Positions 23,205-35,400 are shown, counted from the stretch's first letter. The stretch is DNA of 64,000 bases from Tenrec ecaudatus (GCF_050624435.1 NC_134542.1:15061997-15125996); one strand, 5' to 3'. The notes: generated from the letters alone by a model not told the origin. Made by a program: numbers and translations.

Positions 23205-23628
23205 CTGTATATGCTGTTCAGCAAAGCCTTCTTGACTTTAAATACTGTTTCTTTGGCTTCAATTTGGGGATGGATGTCCAAGGGCTTCCTTCTTGACTTC
23301 CATCACCAACTTCATTACAAGGCAGGGCTGTATTTTCCTTCCTCACAAACCTTGGGGTATTTGTGGTATTGCAGGGTTGGCTGCAGTGGTTATGATCAAC
23401 TAGCACTGAAACTCCATAGAAGGCTTGGCCTTCTCTCTTCACCTGGTTTCCCTCCATTCAAAAAATTGACCCCTTTTTTCTTTACATAACATCTAAACAC
23501 CAAGAAAGCTCAGGTAGAAGCTTTAATGCAGCTTGAGGCCTAGAATCCAAAACTCACACGATGTCATGTCAGCCACATTCTATTGGTCAAAGCAAGTTAC
23601 AAGGTCAACCAAGATGAAAGGTAGGATA
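23204..23628. other. Unassigned sequence
   Basis: About 425 bp; opposing short frames at 23,211-23,489, no domain recognised. Confidence 0.4.
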
Positions 23629-23643
23629 CAAAGTCTCCCTCTT

Positions 23644-24256
23644 TTTTTTTTTTTTAACAATTTATTGGGGCTGATACAATTCTTTTCACAGTTCATACAT
23701 ATACATACATCAATTGTATAAAGTACATCTGTACAGTCTTTGCCCTAATCATTTTTTTCTCTTTTCTTCTTTTACATTTTATTAGGGACTCAAACAACTC
23801 TTACCACAAACCATACATATACATACATCAATTGTATAAAGCACATCCATACATTCCCTGCCCCAATCATTCTCAAGGGATTTGCTCTCCACTTAAGCTC
23901 CTTGCATCAGGTCCTCTTTTTTTTTTCCCCCCTCCCTCCCCTTTCCCCCCTCCCTCATATGCCCTTGGTAATTTATACTTCGTTATTTTGTCATATCTTG
24001 CCCTACCCGGGGTCTCCCTTCCCCTCTTCTCTGCTGTCCCTCTCCCAGGGAAGAGGTCACATGTGGATCCTTGTAATCAGTTCCCCCTTTCCAACCCACT
24101 CACCCTCCACTCTCCCAGCATCGTCCCTCACACCCTTGGTCCTGAAGGTATCATCCACCCTGGATTCCCTGTACCTCCAATCCTCATATGTACCAGTGTA
24201 CAGCCTCTGTCCTATCCAGCCCTGCAAGGTAGAATTCGGATCATGGTAGTTGGGGG
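23644..24256 (-). mobile_element. B-family retroelement, antisense, perfect 15-bp target duplication
   Basis: 613 bp antisense copy flanked by perfect 'caaagtctccctctt' (23,629-23,643 and 24,257-24,271). The left end has a T run (the tail). The 3' tip occurs twice: about 23,658-23,755 and again, better matched, from about 23,775 ('ttacattttattagggactc'); the second continues through the 3' part of B to 'ggtagaattcggatcatgg'. 5'-truncated. The duplication length indicates LINE-type target-primed insertion. A 194-codon frame across it is an artefact. Confidence 0.92.
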
Positions 24257-24377
24257 CAAAGTCTCCCTCTTGATGGGAACAATAGTGGCACCATATGCAA
24301 AGAAGGATGAATGCAGGGAAGGATTGTTCCCTGGGGACCATTATCATGAAGACTTCCATCCTGCCCTGGAGTTCGCC

Positions 24378-24570
24378 GGTACCAGCTCCCATCAACTCCA
24401 TTCTGACTCACGGTGACCCCATGAAGCCAAAATAGAGCTGGCTTCCTCAGGGTTTTCCATGGCTGATTTTTTTTTTCTCCTTGAAGTAGATTGTGAAACT
24501 CTTCTTTCAAGTCATCTGCGGGAAGGCTTAAATTTTCAATCCTTTGATAAGCCACTGAGTACATTAACTC
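24378..24570 (-). mobile_element. AfroSINE-like, antisense, old
   Basis: 'catcaactccattctgactc', 'acggtgaccccatgaagcc' and the 'gggttttccatggctga' block resemble the antisense 3' half of AfroSINE; the head is weak. The T run at 24,468-24,477 is inside it. Confidence 0.45.
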
Positions 24571-24729
24571 CTTACACCACCCCCAAATGTTCCTTGTAAT
24601 GTACGAATCCCTATTTTCAAACAGTGTAAACTTTAGCAAAGCTTTTTATGATCCTGTTGAATGGAATCTATGGCAAATCACTACTATCATGGCTCTCAAT
24701 GAATCAAACCTCCGCAGAAAAGAGACCTC

Positions 24730-25080
24730 TACATAGTCTCCTTCTATGCTGGTCCTGGACTTGGCAGTGTGACTTGCTTTGGCCAATAGTACATCAGAAA
24801 ACACAGTACAAGCACACGTTTTATAAGGGCTTGCACACCGGGGTTTGTCCCCCTCGAAAGCCATTCTGAGACCACTATGCGACACAAAAGCCTTTGATGA
24901 AAGACCGTGTGGAGAGAGGATCCCAGCTGAGTCCAGGCTCGAGCAGCTCCACCAGCTGCGTGTAGATACAGGGGTGATGCCCCCCCCAAAAATGAGCAGA
25001 AGGACCACCCAGTCAATCCCCAGAATCGTGAGAAACAAGTCACTAAGATTGCGGAGGTTACTACATGAAAATTAATAACT
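24730..25080 (+). mobile_element. Ancient mammalian LTR-like repeat (MaLR-type?)
   Basis: 'tgtgacttgctttggccaat' followed by 'ataagggcttgcacaccgg' and 'cagctgagtccaggctcg', ending at 'cagaatcgtgagaaaca', is the order seen in a widespread old placental repeat that I associate with MaLR LTRs. Family name uncertain. Long minus-strand frames through it are not genes. Confidence 0.45.
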
Positions 25081-25857
25081 GAAACACAAATCAAATAGAA
25101 TCCAGTCCAAGAGTAACCTACGGTTACTGCCAAATTCTAGCTTCATTTTATGATATTAGACATATAATACAGTCATAGAATTTCAGAAACTGACAAAAGT
25201 CAGAGACAATGTAATCTAGTGGGCTTCAAAATGTAGCTACAGAACTATTGTTAAAAACAACCATAACTAAAACAAGGGTTCCTGGGGCATATGGAAGGGG
25301 AGTTTGGGGTGAAGGGGGAGCTGATATCAAGGAGTTCAAGAAGGAAGACAGTGTTGGAAAGCTGATTGTGGTAGCGATTGTACAATACTGCTTGATATGA
25401 TTGAACTGTGAAATGGTGTCATCTCCATATTAGCTCCTAAGGAAATAGCTGAGGAAGGATAAAAAAACCCAAAAATTTTACTCAGCTATTGAAAACAGAT
25501 GAGGCATTGCATAGGCTTCATTCCTTTGACAGATTTAAATATATAGCATTTCCTTATAAATCCAATTAATGAAATAAATCCCTTCTCTTTGATACATAAT
25601 TTGAAATCCAGATTAATTGATACCAGTGAAAGAATCATTTTCACGTCAGCTTACAAATAGTTGACACTTTTCTCTTGGTAGAATGGTTTCAAGGGAATCC
25701 TTATTCAGAACCAAGATGTAGCTGCAAACATCAATGCTAAGTTCACTACTTGCCTGGGGATCTCAAGTAGCAAGTGGCCAAGAGATCCACCTGGTGGTGT
25801 CTGCTGACTGGGCTCAAGTTAGAATATATTATATTTGCTTTGTTCAGATAAAAATCA
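25081..25857. other. Mostly unassigned; possible short unclassified repeat at 25.28-25.44 kb
   Basis: 'gattgtggtagcgattgtac' to 'gtgaaatggtgtcatctcc' (about 25,365-25,425) looks like the 3' tip of an interspersed repeat, but no second copy lies in this window. The rest is unassigned and AT-rich. Confidence 0.35.
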
Positions 25858-26042
25858 GTGCTGCTCTGTCTGTGCACCATTGAATTGATTGTGACCATGA
25901 GGGATAGGCTAAGATGGATTAGAACTGCCCCCATGTGGTCTCCGAGGCTACAGCCTGGTGGATTCTGTAGGTCTTTCCTCCCGCGGGGCGGCGTGGACAT
26001 GCAAACTGTTCTAGCAGCCAGGCACTTCATCATGTCACCAGA
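25858..26042 (-). mobile_element. AfroSINE, antisense, diverged
   Basis: 'gcaccattgaattgattgtg', 'agaactgcccccatgtgg' and 'ctttcctcccgcggggcgg' in antisense order; head lost near 'caggcacttcatcatgtc'. Confidence 0.6.
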
Positions 26043-26667
26043 GTTCAAATATCCAGTAGAAAATAGAACGCAAATGAAATGTTTGCAGACTCCTTAAAGA
26101 CCCCGATGGAACTATGGAATTCTTTGGAGCACGCCAGCAATTGTGGGAACCCTTGGGAAGTGCTCCTGCTTTGTTGGTAAGGTTGTTCTAAACAGAGAAG
26201 AACTGCTTGCCCATTCGAAAATAATTATTTCTTCCATGTTTCAGTCTCAAAACTATTTGCTGGGCTGGAAGAAAATGGTTTTTATTATTCCCCTTTTGTC
26301 AAGAATAAAAGAAATAAATAGAGGTGGAAACGGAACTGCCTACCAAAAGAAATGGCAGTGTTAAAATTGAATGATGTTTTCTAGACCACGTGTGTGAACT
26401 GGTGGTGAGCGTGCGATGTCAGCAGAGGTCTGGACTTGGTCAACACAGCCGGGGAGAGCGTGCACTCTTGAGAGTGTCAGTTTACCTTCAGTGTGTATAT
26501 CCAGAGCTGGCTGTTTGGCCCCAGGAAGCTGCTGTGTGCTCTTCATCCACTTTTAAGGAACCCTTTGCTTCCAAAAGGAGGGCCTGAGAACAGAGAAATC
26601 TTCAAGTCAGCCAGATAACGCAGCCATTCAGGTTGGACAATAATAAAAGCGTCCTTCCCATCTGTTC
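26043..26667. other. Unassigned sequence
   Basis: About 620 bp with no recognised gene or repeat. Confidence 0.4.
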
Positions 26668-26960
26668 GTTTGGCATGCTATGGTGACTAAGGTCCAGGAT
26701 TTCAAATGCCAGCACAGTTGCTCATGATGGACAGGGTTCAGCAGAGCTTCCAGACTGGCGTAGAAAGAAACAGCTGAACATTTTAATGCCCAACATTAGC
26801 CCATGAGACTCTTTTGGAGACTGCCGAGTACTGCGTGGCAAAGTCCTGGAAGATGAGCCCTTGGAAGGCACTGAGAATGCAGAGTAGCTGTGACCACAGA
26901 TTGCCGCATGCCAGCCATCACATAGAAGACACGGGACAAAGCAGTGTCTAATTCAGCTAC
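26668..26960 (+). mobile_element. RTE LINE 5' UTR fragment
   Basis: 'ggatttcaaatgccagcaca', 'ttcagcagagcttccagac' and 'ctggaagatgagcccttgg' match the RTE 5' region also present at 7.0 kb and 38.7 kb. Confidence 0.6.
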
Positions 26961-27354
26961 GCACCAACTCGCCGTGAGTTGGATGGAGCCCATTCCACAG
27001 GAGAACACATCAACAGCAATCGTAAACTCAGAGGGCACACCAATCCCTGTGGCTGTTCCTCTTCTGCTATAGTCCAAGGCTACCAACACACCGAAAAGAA
27101 CTGGGATTTTCCCAAGGTATGATCAAAAGGAAAACCCCTCACAGAGCTGGGGCACTGTACACCTAAAACCTAGAACGCTGAAATTTTTAATTTCCCCTTG
27201 TCTGAGTGGAAGGCATTCATTGTTTTATTCTTTCATTTGCCTCTTACACAGGTATTTCCTAAACTTCTATGTATGTGCGGCCAGTGGGCTTGGCACTGAG
27301 AAAACAGCGTGTGTACGACCAGCCATGCCCACAGCCACAGGAGCGAGAAGAGTT

Positions 27355-27420
27355 GGTTTCCAAAGGGTTCATGGAAAAAAATGGAATTGTCCACATTTTG
27401 AGCTACCTTCTGATACTTCT
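27355..27420. mobile_element. Short palindromic mariner-like MITE, candidate
   Basis: 'ccaaagggttcatgg' ... 'aatggaattg' ... 'ccacattttgagctacc' has the arm-loop-arm order of a small Tc1/mariner MITE with arms of the type TTCAAAAAGTTCATGGA. A second candidate lies at 62.64 kb. Confidence 0.4.
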
Positions 27421-28686
27421 ACCCATAGTGTTCCATACCCATCATTTCGGCTCTCCGCCCCTGAACCTTTTCATCTGAGCTTAATATGACTTGTTGTCGT
27501 GTAGAACACTAAGCTTAAGGCAGACATTCCTTATGGTGTAACAGGGTCAAACTGTTGTTGAGTTTAACGATGGCTTCATGGCTTCTATAGTGTTTCTGGT
27601 ATCAGGCCATTCCCTATCTGGTAACAGAAACTGCCCATTCTGCAAAGGTAAGTATGACCAGCCTTAGAGCTGACCGTGGCACTCCTGGTCCCTGGCCAAA
27701 GTGGTTGATCCAAGAATGGACCTGTGAATTTGGCTAATTGAATGTTCTCGCTGAGGCTAGGAGTTGGCATTGACCTGGTGGCAATGAGGTTTATGGCTCA
27801 GAAGGTTTGGTTTGGAGAAACAAGAGTGAGGGATGTTGAGGACAACATCCGGGTTTCAGGCTTGTTTGTGGGATTGGATGGAGAAAGATGCCATTCACTG
27901 AGACAGGACATTGGAAAGGGGCTGGGGTAGGCTAGCAGTGAGTCGGGAAGTATGTGCCGAAAGGACAACAGAAGACTCAGGAGAGTTGAGAGTTCAAGAT
28001 TGAAAACATATAGACATTGGAGTTTCTTCAAGTCCATGAAAGGACCACTTCCCCGACGTCCCCAAGACCCTGTTTTTTCATGAAGCATTAGAGAAGCACA
28101 TCAGTTTGGTCGTGACTCTTCTGAGATCAGTCCTCAAAGTAGACTCCAGTGAAGAACACTTCCTGTGCACACTCCCCTGTGGTGTCACTTCCACCAGGGG
28201 GCATTCCTTGAAGAGAGCAGTTGACCCACATTCCACAGAGCAGCAGGAGGCTGTGTGAGAGGCCCGCTCCAAGATGCCACTAGAAGCTATCCCCAAAAGA
28301 ATTTTAACAGGACATCCCTATAGGTTGACTCATGGTTGAACTCCCAGCAACCTCAGGACCTCTAAGAGTACATGGTACATATCTCCTTCTAACTCTTGGG
28401 AGCCCAGAGGATATCCTGGATCACTAAGTGTCCAAGTAAAATATGTGGCTTGAAAACCTGCAGCCTTATGATGCTCAGGGATTCGCTGTTGATTCTTTTA
28501 CGAGAATAAGTCAGCAAAGTGTGGCCTTAGAGGAGCCACCACCCCCCACTGCCACCACCACCAAAAAAAAGGGCTGTCAAGTGTGAGGAATTAATTGAGT
28601 AGAGCATATCAAGTTTTTAGTGAAACGGAAAATACAGAGAACATTGGTCTCCAACTGGAGACCTCAGCCCTTTTTGCCCCCAAAGT

Positions 28687-28706
28687 GTTTGTTGTTGTTG
28701 TTGTTG
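28687..28706. repeat. (GTT)n microsatellite
   Basis: About six GTT/GTTGTTGCT units; could be a remnant RTE tail, but flanks do not show it. Confidence 0.8.
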
Positions 28707-28924
28707 CTGCTTTATAAGTTATATTAGTTGGAAACATTTAAAAATCAATTCATTCCCCACCTATAAACCAGTGCTGATTATAATGCATATTTTAGTTACA
28801 TGCTGGCATACAGTAGCAGAACATATATATTCTTTGCTTTTCAGTGTTTCTTGTAAATCCTTTCTTTACCATCAATCTCTAATTCGTGTTGGAAGATGAG
28901 CTGCTCCCATTGGACAGCACCACA

Positions 28925-29050
28925 CATTGGTCCAAGTGATGGACGCAAACATGCCAATGATGCAGACCGTGCTGGGGCAGGCAGGGTCCCATCCTCTTAT
29001 ACATGGGCTGTTCCTAGACGTAGCTGTTAGTGGCATCTAGCACTAACAGC
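28925..29050 (+). mobile_element. RTE LINE 3' terminus, diverged
   Basis: 'gatgcagaccgtgctgggg', 'gggtcccatcctcttataca' and 'gtggcatctagcactaaca' parallel the RTE 3' end ('ggcacctaacaaca' type). Confidence 0.4.
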
Positions 29051-30589
29051 ATTGGCAGTAGCATTTTTTTAATCTGAAAATTAAGTTCAAGGTTATTTAA
29101 TTTGTCTTTCTAGCCCTGCAGTGCTGAGAAATTGCTGGGTATAGCACCTGGGCTTCTCAAGTATTAATGTGTGTGAAGCTTACCTGACGATCTTGTTAAA
29201 GAGCAAGCTGTGCCCGGGAGGGGTCTGAGTTCCTTCTGCATTTCTAACAAGCTCCCCCTTGAGTCACTGCGGGTCTTGGGGACCACACATCGGATGGAAG
29301 AAGCGCTTTCCAGAGGAAAGTCATGAAAGAGGAGAGCTTTAGACTAAGCCAGGCGGGCAGTGGTCTGGGAACCAACCTGGACTTCAACAGGAAGAGAGGC
29401 CAAGCAGACAGAACTCTGTGAAGGTTTCAGCATCACAGGAATCTGTGGGCCCCATGTTGAAAAGGCTCCCCAGACCTATCATGTCCCTGCCAAAGAACCT
29501 GGGACTCTAACCCCATTCAGGTCGAGCCCATCTCAGAAAGATGACATGGCTGCCTAACTCCTCACGTCAGGTTCCTATGGCAGTAAATGCTCTTCTCATC
29601 GTTCATGATACAAAGGTGGAACATTGACCTGCTTTTTAATATGCCGGGGGTGCTTATTGATATTGCCATCTGACTTCAAACAATGCAATGGTGTTTCCCC
29701 ACCCACATTTGGTTTGGAAAATCCATAGCTCCAGCTGAGCAAGGGATCTACTCAAGAGAATCCAAAGTCACCCCCTGTGCCAACATTTTATTCCAAGCAC
29801 CTTTTCCCAGTGAGATTTTCCACTCAAATCCCAAACAACCAGGGATTGTTGATGCATAAGACCTGCTCTGCTGATCCTCTTACACACAATGGGTCAAGAT
29901 AATCCAGGAAAATGGCTAAACATCTGGGTTGCCTTTTTTCAGATGCATGCCAGGAGCAAAACCACCTTATAAAAGTATGCCTGAACCCAGGCTGATTTCC
30001 CACTTGTTCTTGTCAAATTGGCTCTGAAGCAGAGAAAATATGTTTTCTCATTTAAGAAGGAAACAAATCTTATCACACTTTGCAAAGGAAGAAAGAGCAA
30101 GCTCATCTGGCTTGCTCGAATGGTAAACACACATTTATTATAAGGGGCATATAACTTTAATGAGCTCTCCCACAGTTGGCTGGTTCTGTTGTGATTGACA
30201 ATGAAGCGATCAGTGGAAGACAAAATAAGTTTTTATTTGTCTATAATTTATAATCTATTGTTCAGGAGGCAAATAAGCAAAAGATTTTCTACAAGAAAAA
30301 AAGTCAGAATGAGTATTCAACTAAAATTGACAGACACTGGCAAGCATTTAATTTTTGTACTTAGCACCTAATGCCCAAGGTGGCGTATGAGATAAAAAAT
30401 TTTAAGATCACAGTTGTTTTGTTGATTCTCAGGGTGTCTTCAACATACATCTTCTCCTAGGCAATTGAAATTCTCCCAATTTAAAAAAACCACCCAACTA
30501 TAACCCACATTGAGTGAGTTTTTGAAATCATCAGGAAATTGCCTGCTATAATTAATTGCTATGTATTGAACAGCCTCATGCAACCACTG
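29051..30589. other. Unassigned sequence
   Basis: About 1.5 kb, no gene or repeat recognised. The 18-mer 'gtgcttattgatattgcc' at 29,650 recurs at about 31,246. Confidence 0.45.
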
Positions 30590-30810
30590 CCCAGGTGAAG
30601 AAATCAAACACGAACTCCTTTTCCTTCTTAGAACAAATTAATCCTTGGACTTTTCACTCCCTAGATGTCTTCTTGCCTAAGTTCGAAGGACACATGCAGC
30701 CATTAAGAAGGGCTTCTTCTATGTGTGGCTCCGTTTTGTTCAATGTTATGTTTGACAGATTTATTTGTGCAGTTGTTTGTACCCATAGTTTATTTTCCAT
30801 GGTCTAGCGG
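30590..30810 (-). mobile_element. Old L1 3' UTR, antisense, candidate
   Basis: 'tgtgtggctccgttttgttc', 'aatgttatgtttgacagatt' and 'cccatagtttattttccatg' resemble the antisense of the L1 3' block that follows 'cagcattattcac' in sense copies. Confidence 0.4.
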
Positions 30811-31839
30811 TAACCTCAGAATAGTTCATTTCCACTGCACCTGTAGCCTTCGCCTACTTTTAGACCTGTGGGCATGGCAATGAACAAGGTATCAAACTCC
30901 ATCAACCCAACTAAAGACCCCGGCAACTCCTGTATTCAACTTTGCATCTTAAAGCGATTTTAGCTTTCCTGTAGAATGCCAGCCCGGAAACACAGACCAA
31001 AGTGCACATGTATCATACAAGCACCAACTTACCTCCCCTTCAGACCTTACCACAGTGGCTTCTGGAAACATCCAGGTCAGCCTGGCCTTAGGGCCATGAT
31101 GAGACTCCATAGCTGTCTGCCAGACAACAAAGACTCGCTGCAGGCCGCCATCCTCCTTTCCTTCAGCAGCCACAGTTAGGCTTGAGCCTAGCAGACCTGT
31201 ATCCCAGAGAGCTCCAGGCCCACAGGGCCATTGGCATTGCCTGGGTGCTTATTGATATTGCCTGCAGGAGGCACCATTGAAATCAACAAACTCAGGGTCA
31301 GAATTGATCTTAGAAAGCTTTAGTGAGCTCTTATATCAAATGCATTGCAGCCTCTGTTTGGATAGTCCCAGCAAGCACAGTAGCCTAGCCTTTTGGAAAA
31401 ACCCATGATGCTTATAAAGGACTTTCTGTGACAATTGTATTCTTCTTCTTAATATTTTACACCAAAATTTGTCCCTCTATCCCCCCCCCTCCACCCCAGC
31501 TTCTGGGCTGGTCTCTTTGTCCAGATCAAACCATCAGTCCATTTTCTAATACCTCACCATATACCTGACTCAGCAGCTCAGTGTTTGGGTCAGCCCCTGA
31601 ACCATTAATAATCATTCGCTAAGTGTTAAGGGTATGAATGGACAAATCATCAAAAGTCAAAGGTTTTTTTCCTCTCTTAAAGCCTTTTCGTATCATCTAT
31701 CTGGGCATCAGAAGAACTCAGAGTCTTTCATTCCCAACATTGGAGAACCACGCAGGCAGGGACATTCACGTTGTTCCCTGGTGCAGCTCAAGCCTCTACA
31801 ACAGTGACGGGCACTTTGTAAGCAGCCAGATCTTTGGCT
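30811..31839. other. Unassigned sequence
   Basis: About 1 kb. A C-rich pyrimidine stretch lies at about 31,476-31,500; no gene or repeat recognised. Confidence 0.45.
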
Positions 31840-32512
31840 GTCAAGAAACCCAGATTCTCACAACTAGACCAATAGGTAACATTGCGATAATTGGAGACAA
31901 GATTGAAGTTGTCAAGATTTTGTCTTGCTTAGATTCACAATCCATGCGCATGGAAGCAGCAGTCAAGAGATCCAATGACACATCGCATTGGGTGAATCTG
32001 CTGCACAGACCTCTTTAAATTGTTGAAAAGCAAGGAGGTGACTTGGAGGACTCCAGTGTGCTGACCCAAGTTATGATGTTTTCATTCGCCTCATATGCAT
32101 GTGAAAGTTGGACATGGAATAAGGCAGACCGAAGAAGTATTGATGCATTTGAATTACAGTCTGGCAAAGCATATTGAAAGTACCATGGGCTGCCAAAAGA
32201 ACAAACAAATCTGTCTTGGAAGGTGTATAGCCAGAATGCTCCTTACAGGCAAGGATCTATGTATTACCTTTGAGGCAAGAACACTATGAACCTGTTGTCA
32301 GCAGAGAAAAACGCCATGCTGGGCAGAATGGAGAGGCAGTGGAGAAGAGGAAGGCCCTTGCGGAGATGGATGTGTCGCAGTGACTCCAACAAGAGGCTCA
32401 AGTATAAGAACATCTGCGGGAATGATGAAGGTCAGGGTAGTGTTTCTTTCTGTTGGACATAGCGTAGCTATGAATCAGAGCCAACTAAATGGCACCAGAC
32501 AACAAAAACAAA
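31840..32512 (+). mobile_element. RTE LINE 3' end
   Basis: Runs from 'cccagattctcacaactaga' through 'gaagttgtcaagattttgtc', 'catatgcatgtgaaagttgg', 'tgtcttggaaggtgtatagc', 'tggagaagaggaaggccc' to 'gctatgaatcagagccaac' and the tail 'caacaaaaaca'. Endpoints fit a 5'-truncated insertion. Frames broken. Confidence 0.85.
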
Positions 32513-33743
32513 TATTCTGCAAGAGAAAATAAAATGCCATTTACCCCTACATAATTTTTTAAATCTATTAATAGCACATTCTACCTGAACTCTCTACACT
32601 GTGCAGAGTTCAGTCTCAAATGTTAGGTCCTTCCAAAATCCTGGCAGTAATCATTTATGTTGAAAGGCTACGTGGTGTGATAATATTTATTTTTCCTCTG
32701 GAATCTCTAAGTTCTGTCACTGTGTCAAGTAGCACAGTAAAAAGCTACCAGGCTGCAGGATTTTTGTGCCCCATATAAATGTCTTCTTGGAGTAAGAATT
32801 AACACAATATCATCTGCTGTTTGGAATATGAAATGGTCATAGGAAAATCCTTTAAAACCCTGTGCTATTGAAGAGATTTTCAATTAAATTCTTAATTGTA
32901 AACAAACACGCCCAAAAAAAGTCTCTTAAAATAACAAGATGAAAAAATGTTTGGCCTAGAAAATGGTATGCTTTATTTAATTGGATAATAAAAGCTATAG
33001 AATCCATTATGCTTTGTCTTATTTGCGTGCTTACTTGCCTGGTTTCCAGAAAACCCAGCACATAAGTCAGTCTTCAACTGCAGAAATTATTATACTTGCT
33101 ATTCCTGGTATAAATATTCACATTGTGTCTCTCCTACATAGGACTCTGGTCTTTTACTTTTGGTTTAAAGACTTAATTATCTTTGTGTCATGATCATTAT
33201 CACCATAAATGTGTTTTGTCAAGGCACTAAGCTTTTAACAGCCTCTCTGTTTGACTAAATATAAAATTGTACCATAAATCACACAGCCCCATTCCCCTAC
33301 CCCCACCCCCACCCACCCTGCTTTCTCTCTATCATGTTCCTCTCGCTCTGGCTTCAACATACATGTCAGGAATTCAGCTTCCTAACTTGGCCCTGTTCCA
33401 TCCATTTTCTGGAAAAGCATAAAAACTAATTGACTCATAACAGGGCTAATAGTTGGCGGTCTTTTTCCAAATTACAACGCAATTGCCTGTTTTCCGAGAC
33501 AGTTCTTTTACATTTTTCTTTTCCACATAAGAATCTCAAGATGCCCCCCCGATTCTCCCTGTCCTCTGGTGAACTTGCCTCTTACTTCACCGAATCAATG
33601 AAAGTATCAGAAGAGAACAATCTTTGACTGCAAAATTCACCACATGGGCATCATCATGGTTTACCTTCTTTCCTGTCAAAGGTATGAATTGTCAATATTA
33701 TCTCCATATCCTACGTATAGCAACATTCCACTAAAATAAAGAG
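32513..33743. other. Unassigned sequence
   Basis: About 1.2 kb, AT-rich, no gene or repeat recognised; a C-rich patch at about 33,296-33,318. Confidence 0.45.
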
Positions 33744-33929
33744 CACCCAAACTCACTGCCATTGAGTCCATGCTGACTCACAAAGCACCCCTTCCCCCTT
33801 GGTTTCTGAGACTGTAAATGTTTATGGTCCTAGAAAGCCAATCTTTCTCCCAAGGAGCTACTGGTAGTTTCAAACTGCCAACCATTCAGATCACAGCCTA
33901 GCATGTAACCATGACACCTTTAGGATTCC
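33744..33929 (-). mobile_element. AfroSINE, antisense, twin of 34,610 copy
   Basis: 186 bp, nearly full length. Shares with the copy at 34,610-34,795 the unusual blocks 'cacaaagcaccccttccccc' and 'tgtttatggtcctagaaag'; six mismatches by eye over 186 bp, no length difference. Confidence 0.92.
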
Positions 33930-34000
33930 TACATGTCTTTATTTCTTAAGAAAAGTCCACAGTCAAAAGCCTGCTAGTCAGGCTTTTATATTGGTATATG

Positions 34001-34125
34001 AGTCAAGCCTGACATAGGGTCCCTGAAGCTGTAAAGGTTCATGGGGAGAGATAACCTCACCTTTCTCTTACAGAGAAGTGCTTGTGTGGGCCGGTCGCAT
34101 GCTTAAGCTACCGTATTGGGGCTAC
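34001..34125 (-). mobile_element. AfroSINE, antisense, diverged fragment
   Basis: 'agggtccctgaagctgtaaa', 'ggttcatggggagagataac' and the head-side 'gcatgcttaagctaccg'; the centre is deleted. Confidence 0.5.
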
Positions 34126-34609
34126 ATAATTCACATCCAGAGATGATTATCCTGCACCCAGAAACTGAATTAAAGATATCACTGGCATTGGGAACAGACA
34201 TGCCTTTTCAGAAACTGTAGTCAGTGCTAAACTAAAGCCATATTAAGACGACAGACTAGATGCCAGTATTTATTCTTCATATGCCAACATTAAAGCATAA
34301 TTTGCTTAGCATTGCCACCAAGGTTTAAAATGAACTATTACAAATAACAGGGCTACTGTGAATTATTGGCTTGAAGCATAAATACCCTCAAACAAGGCTT
34401 GGAAAATATGCTTAAAATTAGCACTGGAGAGAGGCCCGGAGGCTTTATGATCCATTAATCCTGTTTGTAAGACTATGCCAAGCATCATTGTACAGCAGAT
34501 GCACTGAATTCCTTGTTCTGCCTTCACCTAGTCTCTGGAAAATTCTACCATGACACCTGCCCACTGTGGGTAACAAATCTGGGTGTTCAGATAGTCTTCC
34601 TACTGGAAA
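34126..34609. other. Unassigned sequence
   Basis: Unique spacer between the two near-identical AfroSINEs; nothing recognised. Confidence 0.45.
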
Positions 34610-34795
34610 CACCCAAACTCACTGCCCTTGAGTCAATGCTGATTCACAAAGCACCCCTTCCCCCTTGGTTTCTGAGACTGTAAATGTTTATGGTCCTAGA
34701 AAGCCAATCTTTCTCCCAAGGAGCTACTGGTAGTTTCGAACTGCGAACCATTCAGATCACAGCCTAGCATGTAACCATGACACCTTTAGGACTCC
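34610..34795 (-). mobile_element. AfroSINE, antisense, twin of 33,744 copy
   Basis: Same boundaries and length as the copy 866 bp upstream, with different flanks on both sides. Confidence 0.92.
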
Positions 34796-34984
34796 ACCAT
34801 GAACACCTATCTCCCCTCCCCCCATTAGGTTTCCCAGGGGGCCAGGATGTTACCAAAGGTTCTTCTCTGCTTGCCATTCTCCTTTCCTCCCAACCACTGA
34901 CATCTACCGCTGCTATGCATCTCCATAGAGTCGAACACCAGGTCTCCCCAGGCTATATTCAAAATAATCCTCTTTGTAGCTATC

Positions 34985-35400
34985 TGAGTTACCTAGAGCT
35001 ACCATAACAAAGTACCCCAGCAAAGTAGCTTTGAGGTACAGACATCATTTTATCTTCTTCTAGTTCTACAGGCTGAGTCTGAAGCAGAGGATTGGCCGAG
35101 CTGATTCCTTTGGAGAGCTCTGACAGATGTCCCTCTCCAAGTGCTGGTGGCTGCTCCATATCTCTAGCATTCCTTTGGTGCTCATAGATGTATAGATGCT
35201 TCTAACTGTTATATGGTGACTACCTACCCTCTGTGAGTGGCTCTGTTTCTGCTCATGTCTTTTCTAAAACTCAGACAGCACTAGGATTGGGATGAATAAC
35301 TGTATTCAGAATGGAACACAGCTTCTAAGAAAAACAATTTCCCCAAACAAGGTCTCTTTTACTGGAGCAAGTGTTCGGACCTGAGTTTATCCTCTGGTTA
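34985..35400 (-). mobile_element. MaLR-type LTR (MLT1-like), antisense
   Basis: 'gagctaccataacaaagtac', 'ctagttctacaggctgag', 'gcacagcttct'-like and 'tttccccaaacaaggtctc' follow the antisense order of MLT1-type LTRs. Old and diverged. Confidence 0.5.

Larger units (their letters stand above)
26961..28924. other. Mostly unassigned sequence
   Basis: About 2 kb. Apart from a small palindromic element at 27.36 kb and a (GTT)n run at 28.69 kb (listed separately), no repeat or gene was recognised. Frames up to 96 codons, no domain. Confidence 0.45.

Noticed and set aside
23832..24416. 194-codon open frame on the plus strand
   Set aside because: It is the longest frame in the window, but most of it runs along the antisense strand of the B element at 23,644-24,256 and crosses its target duplication. 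Proline-rich composition follows the pyrimidine-rich DNA.
24646..25133. Two overlapping ~130-codon minus-strand frames with hydrophobic segments
   Set aside because: Overlie an old LTR-like repeat on the opposite strand; no codon or domain support.
29650..31265. 18-mer 'gtgcttattgatattgcc' present twice, 1.6 kb apart
   Set aside because: No flanking similarity seen; too short to call a repeat family without a genome-wide count.
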